From a bacterium (GTDB taxonomy: Bacteria > Zhuqueibacterota > Zhuqueibacteria > Residuimicrobiales > Residuimicrobiaceae), in assembly GCA_029565685.1 (NCBI GenBank), contig JAKQNR010000032.1, positions 62,001 to 126,000 on the forward strand: DNA of 64,000 bases, written 5' to 3'. This document shows, in pieces, positions 9,671-19,013 of this stretch. How positions within the stretch are numbered: position 1 is the first letter of the stretch; each line of letters opens with the position of its first letter. Position numbers and translations under genes: made by a program. Below the pieces are notes generated by a model. It saw only the letters and a list, made by a program, of their open reading frames with translations, was not told where the DNA came from and made no database searches.

Positions 9671-9820
9671 CCCTTTCATACATCGACGTTCGAGTTCTAT
9701 CCCATCGGCCCGTTCTCCTTTTTTCATATCCGCAGGTTCCGTCCGATAGGCTGGGGCGATCATAAACGCAGCTGTTCGTATATTATCGCCGGAACAGAGC
9801 TTAATCAAGCGGAGGAGTGG

Positions 9821-12118
9821 ATGAGATTGATAAACACAGTTATTTTTGTGATTCTGATGAGCGCCTCATGGCTATGGGCGCAGGATAAAGACAGGAGCGG
9901 AACGATTCGCGGACGGGTGTTGGACAGAGCCAATCAGCAGCCGTTGATCGGCGTCAATGTGGTGGTGGAAAATTCAGTGCTGGGAGCGGTGACCAATCTG
10001 GATGGCGGGTACGAAATCACCGGCGTGGCGGTGGGCAGCCGTGTGATCAGGTTCAGCAGCATGGGGTACCAGACCGTGCGCGTCAGCGACGTGATTGTCC
10101 GTTCCGGCCGCATCACCTATGTCGATGAAACCCTTGCCCCTGCAACCCTGCAAATGGAAGGCGTCACCGTGCGCAGCGGTTTGTTCAGCAAGCTGAGCGA
10201 TCAGCCGGGCAGCGCCGTCAGCCGATCTTTCGAGGAGATAAGACGCGCGCCCGGTTCCGGCGGCGATATCAGCCGCATTCTATACAGTCTGCCCTGCATC
10301 GCCAAGGTCAACGACCAGACCAATAATTTGATCGTCCGCGGGGGCAGTCCTTTGGAGAACGGATATTATATCGACAACATCGAAATCCCCAACATCAACC
10401 ATTTTCCCACTCAAGGCGCTTCCGGAGGGCCGCTGTCCCTGGTCAATGTGGATTTTATCAAAGAGGTCACCTTCAACGCCGGCGGTTTTTCCGTGCTCTA
10501 TGGCGACAAACTGTCCTCGGTGATGAGCATTGATTTTCGCGAAGGCAATCGGCAAACATTTGACGGTCAGCTTGATTTGAACTTTGCCGGGTTCGGCGGC
10601 GTGGTTGAAGGTCCGTTGGCGCACAGAGGCTCCTGGATGTTCTCTGTGCGGCGCAGTTATCTCGATCTGCTGGCGAACAAGTTCGAAATCGGCACCACAG
10701 CGCCGCCGCAGTACGGCGACTATCAGGGCAAGCTGGTCTATTCGCTTCACCCCAACCACAAGCTGACGCTGCTGGCGCTCTGGGGCGAAGATCACAATAA
10801 TCCCGATCGCGAAGCGGCGCAAGCCAACGACATGGTCTATTACGGAAGCCAGAATATTTATGAGCGCACCACCGGGTTAAACTGGCAGGCGTTGTGGGGT
10901 AAAAAGGGTTTTTCCCATCTGACGCTTTCGCTGACCAGCGACCAATATCGGGAGGATTTCAACGAAACCGGCACCGGGCTTAACCTGACTAGAAATCATT
11001 CGCAGGAGAAGGTGATCCGGTTGCGCAATGTCAACACGATTCAGCTCAACCGCCGCCAGCAACTTGATTTCGGCGGTGACCTGAAACAGCTCACCGGCCA
11101 TTACCATAATTTTTATGCCGAACACTGTAATTCTCTGGGCGACCCAGTCGAAGAAATGGCGCTGGATAAAAAATTTCGCTCTGCTGCGGCCGGATTGTTT
11201 GTCCAATATACCCTTAAACCCGCGCTGCGGTGGACCATGAGGACCGGCCTGCGCTATGACTCGTTTCAGCACACGGACAGAAACCGTGTTTCGCCCCGGC
11301 TGTCTCTGACCTGGCAGATTTCGGAGCCGACCTCCATCAATGCCTCCGCAGGTCTCTACTATCAGAACCTGCCCATGATTCTGCTGGCGCAGGATGCCGA
11401 CAACCTATATTTACGGGATTTAAAATCAATTCATTACGTGCTCGGCGTCTCCCATCTGCTGTCGGAGAACGTCCGGTTGACGGTGGAGGCTTATGATAAG
11501 GAGTATAAAGAGTTTCCCATGGATCCTCGCCAGCCGGGTCTGTTTCTGCTCGACGAGATCTTTTACCGCTATCCCTTTTTTTTCAGCCATAGCGGCAGTG
11601 TGTCGCAGGGCAGGGCCAAGTCCCGCGGCGTTGAGGTCACGGTGCAGAAAAAGCTGGCTGAAAGAATATATGGCATGGCCGGCCTCAGTTTTTTCAAGTC
11701 ACGCTATCGAGGGCTGGACAACGTCTGGCGCGATCGAGTGTTTGACAATCGGTTTCTGGCCAGTTTCGAGGGCGGGTACAAGCCGTCGGCAGCCTGGGAG
11801 TTCAGCGCGCGCTGGGTGTATGCCGCCGGTGCGCCCTATACGCCGTTGGACCTGAACAAATCGGCGCAGGCGTCCAGCGAGGTGCTGGATGCAAACGCGA
11901 TCAACGCCCGTCGTTATCCCGCGTATCATTCGCTCAACATCCGTTTTGATCGAAGGTTTCATTTCGCAGAGGCAAATTTGATTATGTATTTGAGCGCGTG
12001 GAATCTCTATGATCGTAAAAACATAGCCGGCTATTTCTGGAATGAAAAGGAGAGCAGGCAGGACGCGCTCTACCAATGGCGATTTTTGCCCATCTTTGGG
12101 CTGGAATTTGAATTCTGA
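9821..12118 (+). CDS. TonB-dependent outer-membrane receptor with carboxypeptidase-regulatory-like domain
   Basis: The 765-residue protein has a signal peptide (1-20), a CarboxypepD_reg-like beta-sandwich (about 26-105, GRVLD...PLIGVNVVV), a plug domain (about 115-235, with LIVRGGSPLENGYYIDNIEI) and a C-terminal 22-strand barrel region. Such receptors import bulky ligands across the outer membrane using TonB-ExbBD energy. The GGAGG site before the ATG fits. No SusD-like lipoprotein is encoded nearby, so this is not a typical Sus locus. Ligand unknown. Confidence 0.88.
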   Translation: MRLINTVIFVILMSASWLWAQDKDRSGTIRGRVLDRANQQPLIGVNVVVENSVLGAVTNLDGGYEITGVAVGSRVIRFSSMGYQTVRVSDVIVRSGRITYVDETLAPATLQMEGVTVRSGLFSKLSDQPGSAVSRSFEEIRRAPGSGGDISRILYSLPCIAKVNDQTNNLIVRGGSPLENGYYIDNIEIPNINHFPTQGASGGPLSLVNVDFIKEVTFNAGGFSVLYGDKLSSVMSIDFREGNRQTFDGQLDLNFAGFGGVVEGPLAHRGSWMFSVRRSYLDLLANKFEIGTTAPPQYGDYQGKLVYSLHPNHKLTLLALWGEDHNNPDREAAQANDMVYYGSQNIYERTTGLNWQALWGKKGFSHLTLSLTSDQYREDFNETGTGLNLTRNHSQEKVIRLRNVNTIQLNRRQQLDFGGDLKQLTGHYHNFYAEHCNSLGDPVEEMALDKKFRSAAAGLFVQYTLKPALRWTMRTGLRYDSFQHTDRNRVSPRLSLTWQISEPTSINASAGLYYQNLPMILLAQDADNLYLRDLKSIHYVLGVSHLLSENVRLTVEAYDKEYKEFPMDPRQPGLFLLDEIFYRYPFFFSHSGSVSQGRAKSRGVEVTVQKKLAERIYGMAGLSFFKSRYRGLDNVWRDRVFDNRFLASFEGGYKPSAAWEFSARWVYAAGAPYTPLDLNKSAQASSEVLDANAINARRYPAYHSLNIRFDRRFHFAEANLIMYLSAWNLYDRKNIAGYFWNEKESRQDALYQWRFLPIFGLEFEF

Positions 12119-12504
12119 GCCGGCCGGAAGAGTCTGCGCCGTACAGTTTACCTCATAGGTCGACATACGCTTGGCGAAAAAACATTTCGCCCTGGTGCGG
12201 AAAGAATGAATCGGTCGTGTACGCGGACATGCGGCGATGCAGGACCTTGGAGGCAATTCTGCCTATTGTTCACGGCGTCTTTTCTCTCTGGGCTGTCCTG
12301 GACAAGGAGACGCAGATTATATTCAACGAAAAAGTCATTCGCTGGCTTGATTCATCTCTTAAAAGCGCCGACCTCGAACGCCGCTCGCGCCTGCGCGTCA
12401 GCTCGACCTGTGCATCGATCCTCGACGATTGGACCGCACTTTACCCTTGCCTTTGATGCTTGATTTACGTACAATTAATTATTCAACCATCAGTGAGCCA
12501 TGAG
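12119..12504. other. Gap with a doubtful short reading frame
   Basis: No gene is well supported here. A GTG-started frame at 12217-12456 would encode 79 residues, but it has no ribosome site and no recognisable motif, and an overlapping frame at 12206-12463 is equally open. The right end carries the candidate promoter of the next gene. Confidence 0.4.
12447..12475 (+). promoter_or_regulatory. Candidate sigma-70 promoter of the PLP-enzyme/YihY pair
   Basis: TTGCCT (12447-12452), 17 bases, and TACAAT (12470-12475) would start transcription near 12482, 23 bases before the ATG at 12505. The -10 is good and the -35 only partial. Confidence 0.4.
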
Positions 12505-13542
12505 ATGAATGAATCGTTCACATTTTATCGCGGATTACCGCGATTTCCTCTGGCGTTTTTGCCTACGCCCGTTCATGAACTGAAGCGGTTGAGCGCAGCG
12601 CTGCGCGGCCCGCGGATTCTGATCAAACGCGATGACCAGACCGGACTGTGCAGCGGCGGCAACAAGACCCGCAAACTGGAATTCTTGATCGCCGATGCGC
12701 TGCAACAAAAGGCGGATATGGTGATCACCGCCGGTGCAGTACAATCCAATCACTGCCGGCAAACCGCGGCTGCAGCGGTGCTCGCCGGATTGCCATGTGA
12801 GCTGGTGCTGAGCGGCACACCGCCGGAAATTCCCAACGGCAACCATCTGCTGGATCTTTTTTTAGGCGCCCGACTCCATTTTGCCGATCGGCCGCAGCGT
12901 AATCAACGCATGCTGCAAGTGGTTGAGGAGCGCCTGGCTCAGGGAAAGCGCCCGTATATCATCCCCATCGGCGGTTCCACCGGACTGGGCGCATTGGGCT
13001 ATTGTTTGGCCATGGAAGAGCTGAACGAGCAGCTGCAGGCGGCGGGTGAAAAAGTGGATATCATTATAACGGCCAGCAGCAGCGGCGGAACCCAGGCCGG
13101 CCTGGCGCTGGGCGCCCGTTTGTGCGGTTTCACCGGCCGAGTGCTGGGCATCTCCATCGACAACGACAAGTTGGACGGCGCTCCGTTCCAGACCGAGTTG
13201 AGCAAAATCGCCGATGACGCCTGCCGGCGTCTGGGCCTTTCCATCCACTTTGAGCCCGATGAATTTCACGTGCAGTATGACTATCTCGGACAGGGCTACG
13301 GCGTGGTCGGAGCCCTGGAGGCGAAGGCCATCGCTCTGGTTGGCTGCACCGAGGGCCTGCTGCTCGATCCGGTGTACACCGGGCGCGCCTTCGGAGGCCT
13401 GCTGGATCTAATCAGAAAGAAAGTCTTTACCTCTTCCCAGACCATTCTGTTCTGGCATACCGGCGGCAGCGCCGCACTTTTTGCCTATGCGGCGGAGCTG
13501 GAGCAGCGGATTCATGGTTTGCGAGCGGAGCTCGTCGCATGA
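12505..13542 (+). CDS. D-cysteine desulfhydrase / ACC deaminase-family PLP enzyme
   Basis: The ~345-residue fold-type II PLP enzyme carries the family segments KRDDQTGL and GGNKTRKLEF; the Lys in GGNKTRK is the expected Schiff-base lysine. AVQSNHCRQTAAA and the phosphate-binding SSSGGTQAGL follow. Members convert D-cysteine to pyruvate, H2S and ammonia, or open 1-aminocyclopropane-1-carboxylate; the sequence alone does not settle which. The frame could be extended to a TTG at 12460, but that would place the start inside a likely promoter. ATG 12505 gives the normal N-terminus. It overlaps the next gene by 4 bases (ATGA). Confidence 0.85.
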   Translation: MNESFTFYRGLPRFPLAFLPTPVHELKRLSAALRGPRILIKRDDQTGLCSGGNKTRKLEFLIADALQQKADMVITAGAVQSNHCRQTAAAAVLAGLPCELVLSGTPPEIPNGNHLLDLFLGARLHFADRPQRNQRMLQVVEERLAQGKRPYIIPIGGSTGLGALGYCLAMEELNEQLQAAGEKVDIIITASSSGGTQAGLALGARLCGFTGRVLGISIDNDKLDGAPFQTELSKIADDACRRLGLSIHFEPDEFHVQYDYLGQGYGVVGALEAKAIALVGCTEGLLLDPVYTGRAFGGLLDLIRKKVFTSSQTILFWHTGGSAALFAYAAELEQRIHGLRAELVA

Positions 13543-14864
13543 TCGACTTTGTCAAGCGCCAAGCCAAACGCTGGCGCACATTTTTTACCCACGACATTTG
13601 GCACGCCGATTTCTACCGTTATCCAAAAATCCGCAAATATCTGCATCATCAATTCATGCTGGCCACCCTGGTCTTTCGCGCCTTTTGGGCCGACCGGTTC
13701 ATCGACAGCGCTTCTGCGCTGGTCTTTACCAGCCTGTTCGCCATTGTTCCGTTTCTCGCGGTTATTTTTTATTTCATGAAATTGCTGAACTGGCAGCATC
13801 TTCTGGCTCCTGTTTTGACTTTTTTGCTTAGTCCCCTGGGCCAACGGGGCTCTGCGGAGCTGATCTCTGAAATCATCATCTATGTGGAAAATTCGGATCT
13901 CAGCGTATTGGGCGGCGTCGGTTCTCTGTTTCTGATCATCTCGCTGCTTTTCATCATCTCCTCCATTGAAACCGCGTTCAATCAAATCTGGAAGGCCAAA
14001 AAGGGCCGGGCGTGGTATCGCAGCCTGATCGATTACAGCGTTATTTTTTTGATCGGGCCGCTGCTGGTCCTGGCGGTTCTGGGCACGCTGTTCTCCGCCA
14101 AGGGGCAGTCCATGCTCAGCCATCTGCCGCAGTTCGCATTTCTCAATCGCTTGCCGGCGTTGCTTTTACCCACTTTTGTGTCGCTGACTGCCTTCACCTA
14201 TATGCTGGCTTTTATCCCCAATACTCGAGTGCGCTGGAAATCGGCGCTGGTGGGTACGTTTTTATGGAATTTTGGCAATTGGGTGTTTGCGACGTTTATC
14301 GTCGAATACTACAGCTCTGGACCGCAAGCGCAGATCTACGCCCGCCTGGCGGTCCTGCCGCTCTTTTTGCTGTGGATGTTCTATGGCTGGACCGTGCTGC
14401 TTTTCGCCGCTCAGGTCTCGTACGCGCATCAAAATCTTTATAAGCTCATCTGGCAGCAAAAGCATCCCTACATCGGCACCATGTTTCAAGAAATGATCGG
14501 CCTGAAAATTCTGCTGCGCGTTCATCAGCAACACGAATTATACAAGATCAGCAGTTCGGAAGAAAACCTCTCCGACTATCTTCACATACCAGAGGACGTC
14601 ATCAACCGCACGGCCCAGCAGCTGGTGAATTTAAAGTACCTGCTTCTGCTTGACGGGCATGATCGCTGCTATAGGCCAGCCGGTCCCAGCGACAAGGTCT
14701 TTATCTCAGAGGTGCTGTTCAACCTGCGCGTCGCCGGCTGCGGCCGCGACCGGCCGCATTGCAACATCGACCGTCTCGTCGATGGCCTATGCATTCGATT
14801 CAATAAAAGGTTAGTTTATCGTCTTAAAAAAATTACGGTGCGCGATCTGTTGGACAAACTGTGA
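13539..14864 (+). CDS. YihY/BrkB-family inner-membrane protein
   Basis: The 441-residue protein has about six membrane helices in residues 40-300 and the YihY/BrkB family pattern: SASALVFTSLFAIVPFLAV, SSIETAFNQIWKAKKGR, and a late TVLLFAAQVSYAH. A cytoplasmic C-terminal extension (about 310-441) looks like a winged-helix-type domain (LSDYLHIPEDVINRTAQQLV). The family was once called RNase BN, wrongly; its function is unknown. Translation is probably coupled to the preceding PLP-enzyme gene through the ATGA overlap. Confidence 0.88.
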   Translation: MIDFVKRQAKRWRTFFTHDIWHADFYRYPKIRKYLHHQFMLATLVFRAFWADRFIDSASALVFTSLFAIVPFLAVIFYFMKLLNWQHLLAPVLTFLLSPLGQRGSAELISEIIIYVENSDLSVLGGVGSLFLIISLLFIISSIETAFNQIWKAKKGRAWYRSLIDYSVIFLIGPLLVLAVLGTLFSAKGQSMLSHLPQFAFLNRLPALLLPTFVSLTAFTYMLAFIPNTRVRWKSALVGTFLWNFGNWVFATFIVEYYSSGPQAQIYARLAVLPLFLLWMFYGWTVLLFAAQVSYAHQNLYKLIWQQKHPYIGTMFQEMIGLKILLRVHQQHELYKISSSEENLSDYLHIPEDVINRTAQQLVNLKYLLLLDGHDRCYRPAGPSDKVFISEVLFNLRVAGCGRDRPHCNIDRLVDGLCIRFNKRLVYRLKKITVRDLLDKL

Positions 14865-14907
14865 CCTGCGGACTCCGCCTTCTTTTTCAGCGGGCAAGAG
14901 ACTCGGA

Positions 14908-14942
14908 TAAAAAAAGCCGGAATCGAACCCACGATCCCGGCT
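14908..14942 (-). terminator. Terminator of the Gfo/Idh gene
   Basis: Reading the minus strand, AGCCGG pairs with CCGGCT across a 16-base loop and is followed by a T run (A run at 14909-14914 on the plus strand). It lies about 30 bases past the stop of the minus-strand oxidoreductase. The loop contains GGGTTCGATTCC, which resembles a tRNA T-loop, but no tRNA can be folded here. Confidence 0.6.
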
Positions 14943-14971
14943 GAAAATGCTGCGCCCTCGTAGGCCGCGCT

Positions 14972-16369
14972 TTATCGGCTTTTAGCCATCTCCAGCGCCT
15001 GCGTGGTGGTCCAGTACTTGGCCAGCATGTTGGGCCCTTCCCAGGCCGGCAACCGGCCGTCGATCAAATAGCGGAGAAATCTTTCCGTCACCTGACCGAA
15101 ATGGGCTTCGTGACCGACGCGATGGCTCTGCGGAATCGTGATCTTGCAGCGATGGGGCTGTTTTTCCAGTGCGATGCCGGGATATTTTTTCTCCAGAGCG
15201 GCCAGCGCTTTTTTCAGCTCGTGAGTCAACCCTTCCATATTCTGATCTCCTGCCGGGATTACATACAGCTCGGGCTTGAATTTTTCTTCCGCTCCCTGCT
15301 GGATGATCACATGGGCTTTGCTCCCTTTCATCACGGAATAGTGGGTGTCGCCGGCGCCGGCCGGCGCCTCAAAATTCCAGATCACCGACACTTTGGCATA
15401 CACATCCTTGAGGCGGTAGCGAATCTCGCCGTTGGCATAGACGTTGAGTAGGCCTTTTTCATCGAGATAAGGGGTGAGGTAATCCGGCCATTCGGGCAGC
15501 TGCGTGGAGCGAATGAATTGTTCCTTGCTGATCAGCGTCGGCCACCGTTTGGCCGCGGCGAGGGTGATGTCGGTCCGGTAATCGATCGCCTGGTCCGGAT
15601 ACGCTTCCCACATCACCAGGTCAAGCAGATGAGTGGTCACATCCGCAATGCCCTCGCCCTGCTGCCGAACATCGTAGAACCAGGCCGGCCGCTTCAGCGG
15701 GCTGCCGGAGACCTCCTTGAAAAAGTGATGCACGCTCTCTTTGGTGATGGCGGGATCCTCCGCCGTTCCCGTCATCAAAGCGCCAAAGACCTCGGGAATT
15801 TGCGAAAGCTCTTTCTGCAGAATGGAGGTGATCTCGCTTCTCTCGGTCATGATATCGTACAGCAATACGTTGTTTTTCTGCGCAGTCGCGAAACAGGCTT
15901 TCAGCTCTTCAAATCCCTGCGCATCGATGCACAACGGCTTGTCGGCCAGCACATGGATGCCGGCCTCCACCGCCGCCCGAATGTATTGGGTCTTTTTTGC
16001 ATTGTTGCCGGCGGTGATCATGACATTGCCGGGTTTCTGCTCGACCATCTTTTGCAGATAGTCGGGACCGATATAGAGTTTCTCTTCCCAGCGGGTCGGC
16101 TGATCGGCGCGCTGGTTGTACTGGTCGATGCGCTTTAGATGGTCTTCGACCTCCGCCCCCTGCGGCGCATAGACATAGACCACCGGCGACACCTGATCAT
16201 ACATGGTCTTTTGCACCAGGCCGGCATGAAAGTGGCCGGGATCCAGCGTCATCAACCGGACTTCGCCTTTGGCGCCGGTGAAAGGTCTCACGCTTTTATC
16301 CGCGCTGCAGGAGGCCAGCAGCACGGGGAGCAGCACGTACAGCGCAGACAACAGGGATTCGTTCGACAT
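14972..16369 (-). CDS. Exported Gfo/Idh/MocA-family oxidoreductase (probable lipoprotein)
   Basis: The 465-residue protein begins with a short hydrophobic stretch ending in a lipobox (LLASC, Cys about 21), so it is probably a lipoprotein. An NAD(P)-binding Gfo/Idh/MocA-like Rossmann region follows (about 35-170, with the usual EAGIHVLADKPLC lysine-proline segment) and then the C-terminal domain seen in putative exported sugar oxidoreductases. A dinucleotide-dependent enzyme outside the cytoplasm would need a tightly bound cofactor, as in glucose-fructose oxidoreductase. It lies 34 bases downstream of the Tat-exported isomerase, probably in one operon. Confidence 0.82.
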   Translation of the reverse strand: MSNESLLSALYVLLPVLLASCSADKSVRPFTGAKGEVRLMTLDPGHFHAGLVQKTMYDQVSPVVYVYAPQGAEVEDHLKRIDQYNQRADQPTRWEEKLYIGPDYLQKMVEQKPGNVMITAGNNAKKTQYIRAAVEAGIHVLADKPLCIDAQGFEELKACFATAQKNNVLLYDIMTERSEITSILQKELSQIPEVFGALMTGTAEDPAITKESVHHFFKEVSGSPLKRPAWFYDVRQQGEGIADVTTHLLDLVMWEAYPDQAIDYRTDITLAAAKRWPTLISKEQFIRSTQLPEWPDYLTPYLDEKGLLNVYANGEIRYRLKDVYAKVSVIWNFEAPAGAGDTHYSVMKGSKAHVIIQQGAEEKFKPELYVIPAGDQNMEGLTHELKKALAALEKKYPGIALEKQPHRCKITIPQSHRVGHEAHFGQVTERFLRYLIDGRLPAWEGPNMLAKYWTTTQALEMAKSR

Positions 16370-16403
16370 AACAACTCCGTTTTAATTCGATGATACAGGG
16401 GCC

Positions 16404-17237
16404 TCACAGGGCGTCGATGACGCCGCGGACATAGCCAATGGATTCCGCTGCGCCCGGCAGTGGATCGTTTTCGCTTTTTTCATACTCCAAGGCCAGAACG
16501 CCTTGGTAGTTCATTTTGGTCAGGATCTTGATCAACCGGGGGATGTCGATCACTCCCCGGCCTATCTCCACGGTTCTGCCCTCTTTGCTGGGCGCAGAGA
16601 CATCCTTGATGTGAATATCGTACAGCCGGTCAAAATACTTTTTTGCCGCTTCCGCTGGATCCTGGCCGATGCGCATGGTATGACCGATGTCCATGCACAA
16701 TCCGATGCGCCTGTCCAGCTTTTTCACCCGCTCGTATACGTCCGCAGGGCTTGGATAGCGTTGATCGCCGGGGCCATGATTGTGAATGGCGAGTATAATG
16801 CCCGTCTCCCTGACTTTGTGATCGCAGAGCGCCAAAAGCCCATAATCAGGCACACCGACGATTATTTTCAGCGCAGCGGCCTGAGCATAGGCAAAGGCTT
16901 GATGAACCTGCTCCTCGTTGGCCATGTAGATCACGCCGGCGCCGTAGAGATCGAGTCCGGCGCGTCGCACGCTTTCGGCTGCAGTTTTGACCTCTGTGGC
17001 TGTGGCCTCCAGGGGCAGGTGCATGCTCTTCAGACAGATCTTTTGAACGCCGACGGTCTGGGTCATCGCCACGGCCTGTTCCAATGTGAACTTGCGAAAG
17101 GTGTAGGATGCCATGCCTAAGGAAAAGGAACCTTTTTGCGGCTTTGCCTGCCCGGCGCTCACGGAGGTGAGACAGCCGGTTAGAACCGCCGCACCGCTTG
17201 TTCGAAAAAACTGTCTGCGACTGGCATACGGATTCAT
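16404..17237 (-). CDS. Tat-exported sugar phosphate isomerase/epimerase-like TIM-barrel protein
   Basis: The 277-residue protein starts with a twin-arginine signal (SRRQFFRTSG, about 6-15) followed by a hydrophobic stretch with a Cys (VLTGCLTS). The rest is an AP-endonuclease-2/xylose-isomerase-like barrel with metal-ligand-type segments IHNHGPGD, MDIGHTM, IHIKDV and ALEYE. Family members isomerise or epimerise sugars or inososes. It is the first gene of the pair with the exported Gfo/Idh protein, which points to joint processing of a sugar in the periplasm. Confidence 0.83.
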   Translation of the reverse strand: MNPYASRRQFFRTSGAAVLTGCLTSVSAGQAKPQKGSFSLGMASYTFRKFTLEQAVAMTQTVGVQKICLKSMHLPLEATATEVKTAAESVRRAGLDLYGAGVIYMANEEQVHQAFAYAQAAALKIIVGVPDYGLLALCDHKVRETGIILAIHNHGPGDQRYPSPADVYERVKKLDRRIGLCMDIGHTMRIGQDPAEAAKKYFDRLYDIHIKDVSAPSKEGRTVEIGRGVIDIPRLIKILTKMNYQGVLALEYEKSENDPLPGAAESIGYVRGVIDAL

Positions 17238-17430
17238 CGTTCACTCCTTTTTCTCGACAATGCAACCGGTTTATAAAGTTGTGAAAAATATTCATAATGT
17301 CAATAGAAATTATCGCATTCAAGTCGGGAAGCGATCGATAAATGATGCTTTTTGACTTAAAAATCAGTATATTGATGCCCGGCCGAAAAAAACATATGGC
17401 CTAACAGTCCTTTTTCACGAATCCAGGACC

Positions 17431-18807
17431 ATGACTGAACGTTCAGACACCCCCCTTCACCTTTTACTGGTAGACGATGACGATGTCCTGCGCGAGGCCT
17501 GCCGCCGGCTGCTGGAAAGCGAGCAGCTGCAGGTGACGGCAACAGCGGACCCGCTCCATGGGCTCGAGCTGGCAGCGCAGCAGCCGTTTCCTATCGCTCT
17601 GGTTGATTTCCGCATGCCCGGCATGACCGGCATTGAATTCATACAACGCATCAGCCTAGTCAGCCCGCACACTGCCGTGATTTTGATGACCGGATACGCC
17701 ACCATCGAGATGGCGGTGGAGGCGATCAAAATGGGGGCACGCGATTACATCGCTAAACCGTTCGAACCGCATGCGCTGATGGAGATCATCCGCCGGATCG
17801 CCGGCGAGTTGCCAATCCCATCTGCAGCAGGGGAGGAGAAGCTCTCGTTTGAATTCAACGGCAAACCGGTGCACATCATAGGCAAGAGCCCGGCCATGCA
17901 AAAGGTCTTTGGCCTGGTGACCAAAGTGGCCTCCACTGATTCCACGGTGCTGGTGCAGGGGGAGAGCGGCACCGGCAAGGAGCTGATCGCCCGCGCCATT
18001 CACGCCTTCAGCCATCGGGCGGCCTTTCCCTTTATCGCTATGGATTGCGGTTCGCTGGTGGAGTCGCTGTTTGAGAGCGAGCTGTTCGGCCACATCAAAG
18101 GCTCCTTTACCGGCGCCACGGCCACCAAACACGGCGCCTTTGAATTGGCCGAAGGCGGCACTTTTTTCTTTGACGAGATCGGCAACATTTCGCTCAACGT
18201 TCAGGCCAAAATCCTGCGGGCCATTCAAGAAAAAGAGATCCGCCGTGTGGGCGCTTCGCAGAGCATTAAAATCGACGTCCGGTTGATCGCAGCCACCAAT
18301 CTGGATCTGCAGACCGCTGTGAGCCAAGGGAGTTTTCGCGAGGATCTGTTTTATCGTCTCAGCGTTATTCCCATTCACCTTCCAGCGCTGCGGGAACGCA
18401 AAGAGGACCTGCCTCTGCTGATCACGGCCTTTTTGCAAAAGTACAATTTGCGGCGCCGTAAAACGCCCTTGCTCAGTCTCACGCCTGAGGCTGAACAGGC
18501 GCTTCTACAATACCACTGGCCTGGCAACATACGGGAACTGGAAAATGTACTGGAGCGTGCGGCTGTGGTGGAGGATTCGGACCGGATCGAGTTGCACAGC
18601 CTGCCCCTGCATCTGCAGCAACCAGGAAAAAGTGCCCGGCCCAGTGTTCAGGAAGAGCTGGTTTCTCTGCAAGAGATGGAAAAGCGTTACATCTCGCAAG
18701 TATTAACTAGTCAAAACTATAACATAAGTCAGGCTGCGCGGATTCTTGGGGTGGACCGTAAAACGCTATATCAAAAGATCAAGAAATTTGATCTGAAACA
18801 GATTTAA
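17431..18807 (+). CDS. NtrC-family sigma-54-dependent response regulator
   Basis: The 458-residue protein has a receiver domain (1-125, phospho-acceptor Asp59 in ALVDFRMPG), an AAA+ sigma-54 interaction domain (about 150-385) and a Fis-type helix-turn-helix (about 415-455). The Walker A is GESGTGKE and the sigma-54 contact loop is GSFTGA, a one-residue variant of GAFTGA. FFFDEIGNIS is the Walker B. It would remodel closed RNA polymerase-sigma-54 complexes when phosphorylated. A -24/-12-like promoter lies 150 bases downstream, ahead of the first hydrogenase operon, making that operon the most likely target. The kinase is presumably one of the two encoded in that operon. Confidence 0.93.
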   Translation: MTERSDTPLHLLLVDDDDVLREACRRLLESEQLQVTATADPLHGLELAAQQPFPIALVDFRMPGMTGIEFIQRISLVSPHTAVILMTGYATIEMAVEAIKMGARDYIAKPFEPHALMEIIRRIAGELPIPSAAGEEKLSFEFNGKPVHIIGKSPAMQKVFGLVTKVASTDSTVLVQGESGTGKELIARAIHAFSHRAAFPFIAMDCGSLVESLFESELFGHIKGSFTGATATKHGAFELAEGGTFFFDEIGNISLNVQAKILRAIQEKEIRRVGASQSIKIDVRLIAATNLDLQTAVSQGSFREDLFYRLSVIPIHLPALRERKEDLPLLITAFLQKYNLRRRKTPLLSLTPEAEQALLQYHWPGNIRELENVLERAAVVEDSDRIELHSLPLHLQQPGKSARPSVQEELVSLQEMEKRYISQVLTSQNYNISQAARILGVDRKTLYQKIKKFDLKQI

Positions 18808-18958
18808 GGCTTCATTTTCCTCTTTAGTTGTCCTCATGTAGCATAATTCCACACTAAATTCTCTCATTTTTAATATATTAATTGTAATCAGAACGGCGTC
18901 TTTTTTTTTAAACATATTATTTACAATATTTTATATTTTTGAGGTTAAATAGTAAATA

Positions 18959-18974
18959 TGGCATGGTCTTTGAA
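18959..18974 (+). promoter_or_regulatory. Candidate sigma-54 (-24/-12) promoter of the hydrogenase operon
   Basis: TGGCAT, five bases, TTGAA matches the sigma-54 consensus TGGCAC-N5-TTGCA, including the invariant GG and the G of the -12 element; the C of the -12 GC is replaced by A. It lies in a very AT-rich 206-base gap, 40 bases before the first start codon of the operon and just downstream of a sigma-54 activator gene. The AT-rich stretch at 18870-18955 could hold activator sites or a bendable region. Confidence 0.65.
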
Positions 18975-19013
18975 ACTGGAGATTTGGAAAAGACCATAAT
19001 ATGAAGAAATATA

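Noticed and set aside
12206..12463. Two overlapping short frames (85 and 79 codons) before the PLP enzyme
   Set aside because: Neither has a ribosome site or a recognisable motif, and both are open over the same DNA; coding is unsupported.
14915..14942. tRNA-like T-loop sequence (GGGTTCGATTCC) near the Gfo/Idh gene
   Set aside because: The flanking stem does not pair as a T-arm and no other tRNA arms can be found; the hairpin with its T run is better explained as a terminator.
17276..17304. Minus-strand TTGACA upstream of the Tat-exported isomerase
   Set aside because: No acceptable -10 box lies at 16-18 bases; the nearest TATAAA is 22 bases away.
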